Assembly: GCA_022376515.1 (NCBI GenBank)
Contig: WTXI01000069.1
Coordinates: 62,001 to 126,000, forward strand
DNA from: Lactifluus volemus
Taxonomy: Eukaryota > Basidiomycota > Agaricomycetes > Russulales > Russulaceae
Direction: 5' to 3'
DNA length: 64,000 nucleotides
Below the pieces are notes generated by a model. That model saw only the letters and a program-made list of their open reading frames with translations, was not told the DNA's origin and searched no databases. This document shows, piece by piece, positions 45,632 through 56,338 of this stretch (within the stretch, counting starts at the first letter, position 1; each line of letters opens with the position of its first letter). The position numbers and the translations under genes were made by a program.

Positions 45632-45751
45632 CTCATGGCTGCGTCTTCACTTTCTCCCGCCTCATGGCACCTTTACCTTTGATTGTATATCCTACGCACA
45701 CTCATGGCTGCGTCTTCACTTTCTCCCGCCTCATGGCACCTTTACTTTTTG
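45632..45751 (+). repeat. Direct repeat in the copia-3 3' untranslated part
   Basis: CTCATGGCTGCGTCTTCAC...CATGGCACCTTTAC occurs twice, about 73 bp apart; the inverted interior carries the same pair at about 39180-39295. Confidence 0.8.
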
Positions 45752-45790
45752 TTGATTACACGAGTGTAGGTTACGCACGATGAGGAGGAG

Positions 45791-45957
45791 TATTGACGTC
45801 TGTGATGTGACGTCACTGGCATCGCACGTCATTATCATTATCACATGTCTTATCCGAGTTGTACAAGTACTTAAACAGAACACTTTGAGGTGTAATAAGA
45901 TTATTCTCTTCTCCCTTACCATCACAGCGTGATGGTGTCACAGTTCACTTTCCTTTA
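45791..45957 (+). repeat. 3' LTR of copia-3
   Basis: 167 bp; I see no difference from the 5' LTR. Preceded by GATGAGGAGGAG and followed by the target duplication CCAGT. Confidence 0.9.
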
Positions 45958-45962
45958 CCAGT

Positions 45963-46384
45963 AAGCCAGGATCTTGTGAGAATGCTGAAGGCAGCGGGAT
46001 TCGTGAGGGAGTATGAATGAGGAATGCGAAGCGAAATACAAAAGAGGTAGGGTTGTTGGTAAAACAGCGGCCCGCACAATGCCATTCAACCGGGACTCGG
46101 ATCCGAGTGACGGCCTCCTCTCCCGCGCCTCGTGACACGCCCCACGGCCGTGATTCTTTATTTTATGGACTCGTCATTCTAAGGATAGTTGTTTAGGGGA
46201 AGTTGTAGGCATAATATTGCTACACACGAGTAACTCGGTGCAGGAAAGTGTGGCCGTGCGACTTCCGCCCGGCCTGTTCGGTTTGAGGTGCAGACGATAC
46301 AGTCATTCCCTCAGGCATCTGACTGATCCCTGGCATTCCTCGTACCCCGGAGGCTCCTGCATGATCCATGAGCCTCCAAGATAC
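45963..46384. other. Flank of the composite element, nothing recognised
   Basis: No coding motif or repeat end found between the target duplication and the copia RT relic. Confidence 0.4.
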
Positions 46385-46790
46385 GATATTGATCTCCTCA
46401 TTCCCCCAGCTCCTCGTTGAGGTACGCACCATTGGAAGTCGAACGTGTCGATTTCTCCAGTCGTTGCGCGCCACCATGGTCAATTTAACTACAAGGTCGG
46501 AAGCTGGTTAGCTCGGGAACAGGTGAGAATGTATTGAAATCATCCAGGCCATAAACCGTAACTTGCGTGGGTCCTCAGGTAACAAGCCGTGCCTCGGACT
46601 AGTATTGTAGATGGTGCTTCAAGCTGCTGCCAACTATGTTCTCTTCGGCCAGGCGCGGTACTCTCTCCCAGGTGCTGACCTGATTCAATGTGTTCACCTC
46701 ACGACCCATCGGCGCTTCCTTCTGCTGCAGTTGGGCCAGTCGGAGCGCGATCGCACCTCGTTCAGAGTCAGCGTTTCGTACTGCCCTCAG
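46385..46790 (-). pseudogene. Copia reverse transcriptase relic, right copy
   Basis: Minus strand: APMGREVNTLNQVSTWERVP then LAEENIVGS, the start of a copia RT domain like that of the element at the right end of the window, and lower down remnants of the VARGFTQ and YLNGEL region. Frames are broken. Confidence 0.6.
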
Positions 46791-47390
46791 CGTCATAGAC
46801 GACTGCCGCGATAATAACATCATCAATACCGGCACAGAGCGCGAGCTCCGCAGTGCGGTGATAAAGAACAAGTTAGACATCTCGACTTGCCTTGTTTGCC
46901 GCCCCGTCACGATACACCCTTCTTCCGTCGATTCCCCTTTATTCGCTCGTAGGCTAAGGCGATTGACATAGCTTGACGGCTTGCCGATGCGAGTCGACTT
47001 GGCGGTGGTATGCACTCTATATGTTTGGGAATTGGGAGGAGATGGTAGAAGGATCTGCAAGAGACGATGAGGAGGCGCCCAAGAGTCAGGACGGCAGCCA
47101 ATTACTCCGAAGGCAACCTGACTTGGATAACAGTCGCTCCCTGTTGGGGCTCCCACGGCCGTTTATGATACCCTTTGTGCTTCAATTAACCGGCTTTTTA
47201 CTCGTCAGCCTTCAATCTGGCGGCGCCTCGTGACGCAGCGTCGCCTCGCCTACATGCGCCAACACCGGGCAGCAGCAGCCGGGGGACAGCTCTCCAACAC
47301 GATACCTCGATCTTTCTCTGTTTTATCACCCTGTGCCCCGCTACCGACATTGGAGCTAGATTAACGTCTGCACGATCAGCTGCCAATGGA
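46791..47390. other. No gene; faint LTR-like words
   Basis: About 47120-47230 resembles the copia LTRs (TGGATAACAGTCGCTCCC-TGTTGGGG, CACGGCCGTTTATGATACC), suggesting an old LTR remnant. It ends where the NLR-D flank homology starts (47391). Confidence 0.35.
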
Positions 47391-47656
47391 TTCATCTTTA
47401 TTACTAAATCGTTTAGAGATAATCTGGGTGAAGACCATCATCATGCTTTCCTTCCTCCCCACTTCTTATGTGCCGCGCGATCGTTCGCGCTCCACTCGAT
47501 AGATGGTGTTTTCACCAATATGACTTATGTAAGAGGAAACTAGAAGTATCCGCCTTTTAATGAAAAAGGCTAATGTACAAAAAGGGAGTACAGGAATGTT
47601 AGAAAATCTAGCTAGGCCCATCACGGTGCAGGATCTCACATGCGACTCTATTTAGA

Positions 47657-50600
47657 TCAACTGTGAACGTATACCGTAGCCCAATTTAATCCATGCACAA
47701 AATTTGAGAGATCTACCTCCGTTCTATCTTTGCCAGCAATCCACACTGTCTTAGCTTTATGAAGGTATGGCCGGTGAATGGGGGGAATCCACAAAAGGAG
47801 TTCACCATCTTCCCCATACATCCATCCATCACTATTGATCGGGAACTTGTCCATAAAATGATCTTTCTCAATATCTTCTGCTCCGAGCTTCCCTAGATGA
47901 ATCGTGTGATCTCGTAAGGCTAAAGTGATAGGCCCATCAAGGGTGGACGCACCAGGGTTGATCGTTTGAGTGAGTTCGGTAGACGAGCTCACAACATCTT
48001 GTCCTGTTGTGGCATCCCACATGCGAATCGTACAATCTCCCGAGGCCGAAACGATCCGTTGCCCATCTGGTGAGAATGCAACCCAGGTGACCAAATCAGC
48101 GTGTCCAATAAATGGGCCCCCTACGGCCACGCCTGTTGCAGAATCCCACAAGCGAATTGTGCGATCGTACGAGGCCGATGCAATGCACCGCCCATCTGGT
48201 GAGAATGAAACACAGCTAATAGCATGGGTGTGTCCAGTAAATGGGCCTACTACGTCTTCTCCTGTCTCAGAATCCCACACACGAATCGTGGCATCTCCAG
48301 AGCCTGAGGCGATTCGCTGCCCGTCTGGTGAGAATTCAACACATTGGACCCACTCAGTGTGACCAGTAAACGGGCGTATTATGACCTCTCCTGTCGCAGC
48401 ATCCCATATGCGAATCGTGCGGTCCGCCGAAGCCGACACGATGCGTTTCCCGTCTGGCGAGAATGCAACAGAACGGACCTCATCAGTGTGTCCAGTAAAC
48501 GGGGCCAGTACAACCTCTCCCGTTGTGGCATCCCACACGCGAACCGTGTGATCGAACGAGGCTGAGACGATGCGTTGTCCGTCCGGCGAGAATCCAACAG
48601 AACTGACCGCTTCGGTATGTCCAGTGAACGGGTCCATAACATTTCCTGTCGTGGTATCCCACACGCGAATCGTGCAATCGTGCGAGGCCGAGGCGATCCG
48701 CTGCCCTTCAGGCGAGAAAACCACAAACATGACCCAATCGGTATGACCAGTAGACGGACCCGCTGTAACCTCTCCTGTTGCGGCATCCCACACACAAATT
48801 GAGCAATCTGCAGAGGCCGAGGCAATCCGTTGCCCATCGGGTGAGAGTGCAACAGAAAATATTGTTTGGGTGTGTCCAGTAAGCGTGGCCCCTGCCCCTC
48901 CTTTTCTGGCAGCCCACACGCAAACCGTGTTATCATGCGAAGCCGATGCAATGCGCTGCCCGTCCGGTGAGAGCGCAACAGAAGATATGGAATTGGTATG
49001 TCCGGTCAAAGGGCCTGCTACGATCTGCCCTGTTGCGGAATCCCACACGCAAATCGTGCGATCTACCGAGCCGGATGTGATGCGTTGTCCGTCCGGTGAG
49101 AATGCAATAGAGTTGATAGTACCGGTGTGTCCAGTAAACGGGCCTGCTAGGACCTGTCCTGTTGCGGAATCCCACACACGAATCGTCCAATCCTTCGAGG
49201 ATGAAGCGATGCGCTTCCCGTCTGGTGAGAACGTAACACAGCTGACCAGTTCAGTGTGTCCAGTAAATGGGCCCGCAACGAGATTTCCTGTTGCGGCATC
49301 CCATATGCGAATCGTGCAATCTTTCGAGGCCGAAGCGATACGTTGATCATCTGGTGAGAATGCAACAAAGAGGACCTCATCAAAGTGTCCAGTAAACGGG
49401 CCCGTTACGACCTCTCCAGTTGCGGCATCCCAAACACGAATTGTGTGATCGCTCGAGGCCGAGGCGATGTATTGCATGTTCGGTAAAAATGCAACACATC
49501 TGACCCAACTCGTATGTCCAGTAAACGGACCTGCTACGACCTCTCCTGTCGCGGCATCCCACACAAGAATCGTGCAGTCCTGCGAGGCCGAAGCGATGCG
49601 TTTCCCGTCATACGAGAATGCGACAGAGAAGACGAAACCGGTATGTCCAGTAAACGGGCCCGCTACAATTTCCCCGGTTGTAGCATCCCACACTCGAATC
49701 GTGCGATCGAGCGAGGCCGATGCGATCCGTTGTCCATCCGGCGAGAATACAACAGACATGACCGAATTATCATGTGCCTGAATCGTCATTTCCAATGCTG
49801 GCCAATCGGACAACTGTCCGCGATTCAAAATCAATGTGTGGGGGAATAGGTGACGGTGGTGCTCGACGACGCGGGAAGAGGATGGTGCAAATGGGAGAGC
49901 AGATATATATATGTGTGGAAGGCTTCTTGATATTGCCATCCCGAAATACCGCACAAAAGCGAACCCATCATTCATTAATGCCAACACAATCTGACCCTCT
50001 GATTGAGAAAACTGCTACAGTTTTATCCACTAGTCACTACATGTCGAATAATACGATAATATGGGCCCACCTTCTGCTGGTCAGACCGCAACCATGTGTT
50101 CAGAGATCCCAATGCTCGTGATGCAAGTCCGACGCTATTCTTGATGCTAAGCACTTCCAGCCAAAAAAGAAATCTTGTCTCGAACAGCGATCGAAGTTTT
50201 GGAAAGAGATCCTCTTCAATGCCAAGACGTTCCAAATGATCGCCCCAGAAAACACATGCATACGATAGAGCAGGTGGAATATATTTGGAAATTCGAGATT
50301 CAAGGTCTGGGAGATCCCTATTAGCAAGGTATGACGATTCGAGTTCGCAAATGTTGAATTTGAGGTCATTGAGCATCAATCCAAGGCAGGAATGTGCCAA
50401 CCGACGGTGAGCCCTGCCAAGGTCTATGTGAAATTCCCCACTCTTCTCACTTGCCAGGAAGTCACGAAATGAGGTGTGGAGAGGAACGATCGGGAGGGAA
50501 TCGTCGGATGAGGTCACGTTACTGAGCAGTGAGCCAAGGTGATGAAGCATTTCGACAACACAATCAGAATCCTCGGGGTCGGGGTCCTCGGGGTCATCCT

Positions 50601-52286
50601 TGGGTGCATGTCGTCGGAGATTAGTCAAAGAATGGATGGAAAGTGGCACCATCGCAGCGAAAAGCTGTCCCATCACAGACCGAAATAGGATTTGTGCCGC
50701 AACCGGTTTGAAGTATCCTTCCAGAACTTCTCTGTATAGCTGGTCCAACGGATCCTGTCCATCGCGATCTCGAGTGTGTCCTAACAGACACTGTATCACC
50801 TGTTTCCTGCTAAACCCAAAGCTTGGAGGAGGATTGTTTATTAACCCGGATGCAACGGCTGCCCACTGAAACAACCCTTCTGCCGCCTTTGCGAGCTTGG
50901 CACCATGTCGTTCGAATAAATTCAACGGCAGTTCGCTCTGGAGATATAGGCCAATATCTTGCTCCGTCTTGGCCGCCAGTATGTGATCGTCCATGTAGAG
51001 AGTGCGTACGGACAGCGTGTTACGGAACACATCTTCAATTCCATGCTCCGGCCTCGATGTGATGAGGATCCGGAAAGTCGATGGTAACTCGAAAAGTCGT
51101 TGAGCGAGAAATTGATGTACTCCTTTTTTGCCAATTGCATCACCACTCTCATCTAATGCATCGACCACGATAAGAATCGGATCGCCTAGCGGAAGGTTCT
51201 TGGCCGGCTCAAGGAGGAGCCGTTCGAAAAGTGTACGATAGTGTCGAGTACTACAAAGAGATGGATCATTCTTGAGTACCCTCCCAAGGGCGAGCTTGAA
51301 CGGAGGATAGCGATTGGAGAGATCGCGAGCGAGTGTCGTGAAGAGTTGGTGGGCCTCGTCTTTGGAGCCCTCCTTCCGTAGAAATGCGAAATAAGAGCCA
51401 AGATTCTTGTTCTCGAGCCGACGAGCGACTTCATGTGCGATCGACGACTTTCCTGTGCCGGCCTGGCCAAGAAGGACGAGCCCACGTTGGGACTCACGAT
51501 TCTGGACCCAGTTGATGATATGGTCCAAGAAATCTTCTCGTGTGCCTGGAAGACAGCGCCTGTCATCGCCAAATCGCCAGCCTCCTTTATAAGGCAATTC
51601 TTTGATTGTTGCGTCCAAATCTTTGTGCCCCACATGAGCTGATTCGAGGATCAATGGCAATAAGGATTATGCACCAGATTCCACCAATGCCAGCACGGCA
51701 CCCGCGAGGAAATTATCTCGCAGTCGAGCGAGGTTCGTGCGGTAATCATCAACTTTGCTGTCAACTTGGCGGACGACATTCATCAAAGTCCGCTTTCCTG
51801 GATCAAGTGTTTATCCTCAATCACCAATGAGAAAGGACAAGAAGACGTACCGACTTGCACATCCTCCGCATAAGATATGATAAATTTGGCACATTCCGAG
51901 ACGCACGACAGCATCTCATCCAGGATTTTTGCCTGCGTAGACTCCGGGTCCATGTTCCTCAAAATGTCCGCCATCTTCGCAATATCAAACGCATCCCGTA
52001 TTGCCTGAAGTAGCGTCCTAACGTTGTCGTCACGCTTCAACTGGTGTAGCAAAGTCTGGTGGCAAGTGATTGAACGTTCCACATCCTCCGACAGAGCACA
52101 GAGACACACCTCAGGAATCTTTGAGAGCAATTTCCATGCTAACCTTGCATGCGGGAACAACTGAACAGCGGAACTTAATTTAGTAAGGGATACCCAAAAA
52201 TGATGATCATGTTACTCATACTTCAGCGATTGGGTCGACAGTGTCCATCACTTGCTTGACAACATCAATGGCTGACTGCCATGCTT
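47657..52286 (-). pseudogene. NLR-D: NACHT-WD40 gene decapitated by a gypsy insertion
   Basis: Minus-strand exons: 52222-52286 (cut), 51851-52160, 51675-51797, 50071-51620 and 47657-50014, introns 53-61 nt, all GT-AG; the last four sum to 4341 nt in frame. The linker helices (KAWQSAIDVVKQVMDTV), NACHT with Walker A GQAGTGKSS and Walker B ILIVVDALDESG, 14 WD40 units and the conserved tail (LLLWIPPIHR, VWIAGKDRTEVDLSNF) are open. The C2 domain and promoter are separated from it by the gypsy LTR at 52287. It could be transcribed from the outward edge of the LTR only in antisense fashion, because the element has the same orientation and its 3' LTR abuts the gene; read-through from the LTR promoter into the gene is possible. 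That is inference. Confidence 0.8.
47970..49770 (-). repeat. WD40-coding tandem repeats of NLR-D (14 units)
   Basis: Fourteen units matching those of NLR-C one to one, with substitutions, one codon lost in the ninth (TTTGNVMDPF) and a full last unit (WDATTGQDVV). Confidence 0.85.
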
Positions 52287-53223
52287 TGTCACGGTTCGCA
52301 GGGACCGTGGCTCGAAGTGAGCTTCGTTCGGGTTGGCTATTTGTTGCGGCGAGTCGGACAAGACTAGCAACACCCGATAGTCGATTCTAGAACGCGCAGG
52401 CAAGGTCCAACGAGGAGTAGACTTGACTGTGCGAACTCTCGGGGTTCGTATCGCGTGAGGCGGTTAATACGGGCCGGCGCACGCGATGGTCGGAGTTACC
52501 GTTCCTAAAGAGGATAGACGGTGGCAGATGGATGAATGACGATGTGTAGGTTCAACCGCAACACGGGCGCGAGTGTAATTGGAATGCAAGGGAGTCTCGC
52601 CTTCCAAGGACACTCGTGAGAGGTTGAACTAAGGTTTGTGATGCGGACGCGAGGTGGGAAGTGAGACTACTTCTCACAGCGCGTTCGTATTAGGGTTTCA
52701 GGCGTCTGGGAACTTGTTACAAGGAAATGGAACAAGTTCACAGATGTCTGATCGTGGCGCGAAGTACCTGGATCAAGGTACGAAGAGGGGATTCACACGA
52801 AGAGAGGAGGAGATGCGATGCGAGTGTGAGCAGGAGACAATGAACTGCGATTCTAGACGAAGCTGAAGCTGGGGCTTTAGCTCGTCTGCAGGGCCCTATT
52901 TATGCGTACAGAGGGCCAGCCAACTATCCTACAAAGGTCACAGTACAGTAGCGAAGTCAGAACTATTGACTAAGGACCTGAGTCAGTTCTGATGACTCAA
53001 GAACTGACTCAGTGCGTCTGACTCAAGATCTGAGTCAAGAACGCTGACTCAAGATTTGAGTCATGATCCCTGAGTCAAATACACGTCCAAAACGGCGACG
53101 CACAGCCCCTAGAAGCGGAACAGAGGGGGCTGGCCAAGGAAAGGGGTCCTAGGTCACAACACAAGTCGAAAATCAGACGGAAAATAACAGCAAATGGGCC
53201 GGGCGGCCCGCATAACCGTAACA
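52287..53223 (-). repeat. 3' LTR of the gypsy element (937 bp)
   Basis: On the minus strand it starts TGTTACGG and ends CCGTGACA, an 8-base imperfect inverted repeat. A TATA-like CATAAATAGGG lies at 52904-52894. The LTR boundary at 52286/52287 is sharp against the NLR-D exon. Confidence 0.85.
52979..53077 (-). promoter_or_regulatory. Cluster of eight TGASTCA (AP-1/Gcn4-type) sites in the gypsy LTR
   Basis: Eight exact TGACTCA or TGAGTCA heptamers occur within 99 bp, 75 to 175 bp upstream (minus direction) of the TATA-like sequence. This is the binding site of bZIP factors such as Gcn4/Cpc1 and AP-1. Density and position point to a U3 enhancer. Confidence 0.75.
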
Positions 53224-53260
53224 GTACCCTCTCTCCTAGGCGCATGTACCACCATGCGCC

Positions 53261-56200
53261 TCAGTCACCCCTGTCCATGGATTCCCAGTCAAGGTCATCC
53301 CAAAGCGCCTCACCTGCATCGACGTCATCTGCGTCATACTCATCCCAAAGATGAGTGACGGGCCGCAACTCCGTGGCCTTGACAGGACAGTCCCTCCCGT
53401 AGTACTGGTGGTCAGGGAAGACCCGGCACCTATAGACAGTGCAACGCGTATGGGGGTGGTGACAGTCATGGGAGTAGTGCCCCCTCTTCTGGCAATAGAG
53501 GCACTCCCTCCACAAAGGACAGTTCTCGTACTTGTGGTCCACCCCGTCCTTGTTGCACTTGCCGCAGTAATGTGACTTCTTCCCCCTCCTCTTGCGCTTA
53601 CCAGTGATTCTCAGAGGGCTGACTCCGGGATCACCACCAGACGGCCCCCCATGCGACGAAGACGCGACGACGAGTGGACGTAGGCCGTCCCCATCTGCTG
53701 CACGTACCCCCTGGAGTTGATGAGCACTGTCACCTGCAGAAGGTTGGGCCCAGCTGAAGACCTTCCAGGGATCGTAAGGGGATTCGGATCGCAGCGTGTG
53801 GGGGTCTCCAGCGACATGACTTCTGGCTGGAACCTCATGTCCGCTGCTAGCGTCTCCAGGGCTTCCTGGATAGGCGAGAGTTGGGGAGGCGGCGTCGGGC
53901 TTGGGAGAGGAGATGGGGTCCTCGGATGGTACGAGGGACTGCGGCGAGGCTCTTGGCGAGGCGAGCGGGTGGTCCTCCTGTACGGTGGAGGCGCTGATCT
54001 GGGCTGGTTCTGCTGGGGTGTCCTCGGCAAGGGACGCCTCTGAGAGGGGCCACTCTCCCCCCTCACAGACCGCGAGGGAGTCGAACGACGAGTCGAGGAG
54101 TTGGAGGTAGTCGTCCTCCGAGCTGGGGTACTGGAACGCAAGTTGTAAGGCATTACTCATGGAGGAGGAGGTAGTGGGGGTGATGATGGTGCGGATTCGC
54201 CTCTTCCTCTTCGCTTTTATCCTCCCTCCCCCTATCTCATTGGGGTTGCGCTGATAGAACTCCTTAATGAGCTCCGGAGCCTTCACATTGTCAGCGGGTT
54301 CCCAACTATCATGAGCGGGTGAATATCCCTTCCAACGAAGGAGATATTCAAGCTTTTCTGCCTTCCCCTTCTTGCGCGCATCAATGATCTGCTCCACCTC
54401 ATATTCTGGTTCGCCTTCCATCAGATCAGGTGGCGGCTCTGCGAAGTTGCGCCCATGCTCTTCCGTCTCCTTGTAAGGTGTTAACAAGGACGCGTGGAAG
54501 ACATTGTGAATGCGCCAGTGTGGGGGGAGCTGGAGGCGGTACACCACTGGGGAAATGACGTCAATGATGGGGAATGGACCATATCTTTTGGGTCCCAACT
54601 TTGCGGACGGATAGATTGTCTTTAGGTTTGTTCCCTCCAACAATACTTGTTGTCCTTTTTCGAATGGGTAGAAGTGCCTTTGACCCTTCTTTCTCTGGCG
54701 CCTTTTTAGCCACAGTTCCTGCGCCTTTCTGATAGCATCCTGGGCGCGCTCCCTAGCCTCCTTAAGCCACATTTGTCTTTGATGTAACGCTGGGATATTT
54801 GTGCTTTTCCCGGAGGGGTGGATGATTGGGTTTGCGCCCCACAAGAGCTCACAGGGAGCCTTCCCTGTGCTCGCATTTGGCCAGGAGTTGTGAACAAATT
54901 GGGCAAGAGGAAGAAGGTTTGCCCAGTCGTCTTGTTGGCTGCTTCCATAGATCCGCAAATACTGCTCCACCCACTGATTAGCGCGTTCTGATTGTCCATC
55001 AGTCTGCGGGTGATAAGCAGAGCTGATGTTCTGTGTGATTCCTAGCAGTTCACACATCTGGCGGGTGAAGTGAGCAGTAAAACGGGGATCTCTGTCCGAG
55101 ATGACGTGGTGGGGGCAGCCAAAGAGAGGGAAGATGTGTTCCACATAGAGCCGGGCCACTTCTTCTGCGTCAATTGTCTTCTGACAGGGCAAGAAGAAGG
55201 CTGCCTTCGAGCAATCGTGGTCCACTACTGTGAGGATCGAGTCATATCCCTTTGAGACTGGGAGATCGGTGATGAGGTCAAGGGAAATGGTCTGGAAAGG
55301 GATTGCCTTCGGTTCAACAGTGATCGGCATCAATGGTGGTTTAGGTTTCACAGTGTTGGGTTTTGTCATTTGGCAAGTTGCACATCCCTTAACGTAGTTC
55401 TGGACGAACTGTCGCATCATCGGCCACCAGTAGTCCTCAGACACCTTCTGAAGCGTTGTGGCGATGCCTGGGTGCCCAGCCAAGGCGTGGTCATGGTACT
55501 CATGCAAGATCTGTCGCTTCAGATCCTCTTGGTCTGCGACCACAGGTCTTCCTTGGTGCACCCAGTGGTGATTTACTGAGTCCAGTGGGTAGGAGCGATG
55601 CAGCTCTGCGAAATAGCTCGGTGTGCGTGCTTGCCAATCCCAAACCTGTTGTTCGAGACTGCTGACCTCTGCTGCCCGCACGAAGAGTTTGTCAGGCAGG
55701 ACAAGGGTGTTTTCGTTATCGTGTTTCCCTTCGTCCACTCCTGGTGGTCTGGACAGCGCATCAGCCTTGTTTAGCTTGCCTGGGCGGTGCACCAGTTTGT
55801 AATTGTAATCCGCAAGGTCACTGAGGTACCTTGCTACGCGTCGGTTGATTCTCTGGGGTTGCCGGTAGTATCGAAGATTATTATGATCGGTGTGCACAAT
55901 GGCAGTGAAGGGAGAGGAGAGGAACAAGTGTCTCCATCGTCGCAAACCCCGAATTACCGCCAAGAGCTCTCTGTCATGGACGTCATACCCTCTCTCAGCT
56001 TCGTTCAATGTCTGGGAGTGGTAGCCCACTGGACAGAGCCTCTGTTTGTCATTTCGTTGGTAGAGGATGGCCCCAGTGGCATACTGGGACGCGTCTACCT
56101 CCATCTCGAAGGGGCGGTCATAGTCAGGTCTCTGGAGGACAGGGTCGGACTCTATGATCTGGAGGAGTGCATCCAAGGCTTTGGTGCACTCATCCGTCCA

Positions 56201-56338
56201 CTTGAATGGTCGTCCCTTCTTCAGCAAGGCAGTGAGTGGCGCCGCGAGGTGTGCAAAGTGGGGATGAATGGTCTCTGATACCCCAACACACCAAGCGTGC
56301 TCCGGACCTCCTTCACTGAAGACAAGGTTCGAGGCCAT
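53261..56338 (-). CDS. Gypsy pol, C-terminal part: RNase H, integrase, chromodomain, zinc-knuckle tail
   Basis: 1025 codons. RNase H (MEVDASQYATGAILYQ, VHTDHNNLRYY), integrase zinc finger (HALAGHPGIATTLQ, CATCQMTKPN), catalytic core (LDLITDLPVSKGYDS, ISDRDPRFTAHF, AYHPQTDGQSERANQWVEQY), chromodomain (PEYEVEQIIDARKKGK, YLLRWKGYSPAHDSWEPADN) at about residues 650-700. After it comes an unusual extension of about 330 residues: acidic Ser/Pro-rich, then KRKRRGKKSHYCGKCNKDG with a CCHC knuckle CLYCQKRGHYSHDC and more Cys/His pairs. The frame starts after a one-base lesion; its N-terminal residues before HPHFAHLAAPLTALLKK are out of frame with RT. Confidence 0.85.
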   Translation of the reverse strand: MASNLVFSEGGPEHAWCVGVSETIHPHFAHLAAPLTALLKKGRPFKWTDECTKALDALLQIIESDPVLQRPDYDRPFEMEVDASQYATGAILYQRNDKQRLCPVGYHSQTLNEAERGYDVHDRELLAVIRGLRRWRHLFLSSPFTAIVHTDHNNLRYYRQPQRINRRVARYLSDLADYNYKLVHRPGKLNKADALSRPPGVDEGKHDNENTLVLPDKLFVRAAEVSSLEQQVWDWQARTPSYFAELHRSYPLDSVNHHWVHQGRPVVADQEDLKRQILHEYHDHALAGHPGIATTLQKVSEDYWWPMMRQFVQNYVKGCATCQMTKPNTVKPKPPLMPITVEPKAIPFQTISLDLITDLPVSKGYDSILTVVDHDCSKAAFFLPCQKTIDAEEVARLYVEHIFPLFGCPHHVISDRDPRFTAHFTRQMCELLGITQNISSAYHPQTDGQSERANQWVEQYLRIYGSSQQDDWANLLPLAQFVHNSWPNASTGKAPCELLWGANPIIHPSGKSTNIPALHQRQMWLKEARERAQDAIRKAQELWLKRRQRKKGQRHFYPFEKGQQVLLEGTNLKTIYPSAKLGPKRYGPFPIIDVISPVVYRLQLPPHWRIHNVFHASLLTPYKETEEHGRNFAEPPPDLMEGEPEYEVEQIIDARKKGKAEKLEYLLRWKGYSPAHDSWEPADNVKAPELIKEFYQRNPNEIGGGRIKAKRKRRIRTIITPTTSSSMSNALQLAFQYPSSEDDYLQLLDSSFDSLAVCEGGEWPLSEASLAEDTPAEPAQISASTVQEDHPLASPRASPQSLVPSEDPISSPKPDAASPTLAYPGSPGDASSGHEVPARSHVAGDPHTLRSESPYDPWKVFSWAQPSAGDSAHQLQGVRAADGDGLRPLVVASSSHGGPSGGDPGVSPLRITGKRKRRGKKSHYCGKCNKDGVDHKYENCPLWRECLYCQKRGHYSHDCHHPHTRCTVYRCRVFPDHQYYGRDCPVKATELRPVTHLWDEYDADDVDAGEALWDDLDWESMDRGD
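53611..54153 (-). CDS. Overlapping 180-codon frame inside the pol extension
   Basis: In another frame of the same strand, MPYNLRSSTPARRTTTSNSS leads a Ser/Pro/Arg-rich, highly basic protein through LSPIQEALETLAADM to the stop at 53611. It lies wholly within the part of pol after the chromodomain. The start resembles the MPYNLRS start seen in some retroelement gag proteins. Both frames stay open for 543 bp. It may be a real accessory protein or a chance frame in a Ser/Pro-rich region. Confidence 0.35.
   Translation of the reverse strand: MPYNLRSSTPARRTTTSNSSTRRSTPSRSVRGESGPSQRRPLPRTPQQNQPRSAPPPYRRTTRSPRQEPRRSPSYHPRTPSPLPSPTPPPQLSPIQEALETLAADMRFQPEVMSLETPTRCDPNPLTIPGRSSAGPNLLQVTVLINSRGYVQQMGTAYVHSSSRLRRMGGRLVVIPESAL

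Larger units (their letters stand above)
34468..45957 (+). mobile_element. Composite copia insertion (copia-3) with an inverted, rearranged interior
   Basis: Outer ends are two identical 167-bp LTRs in plus orientation (34468-34634 and 45791-45957) flanked by a perfect 5-bp duplication CCAGT (34463-34467 and 45958-45962), so the unit integrated once as a whole. Inside, plus-strand PBS and gag start (to 34943) switch to minus-strand sequence 34944-44487, then back to plus-strand RT-RNase H (44488-45790). Read on the minus strand, the inverted part is: PBS, gag, protease, integrase, RT, RNase H, PPT, partial LTR, integrase tail with half an RT, then gag (lacking its start) to integrase. A normal copy would be about 5.7 kb (5351-bp interior plus two LTRs). 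A misassembly cannot be excluded from sequence alone. Confidence 0.85.
47391..52286 (-). repeat. Segmental duplication carrying NLR-D, paired with 23992-28843
   Basis: Collinear with the NLR-C segment; see that entry. The upper end at 52286 is the gypsy LTR, beyond which the C2-coding part seen in NLR-C is missing. Confidence 0.85.
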
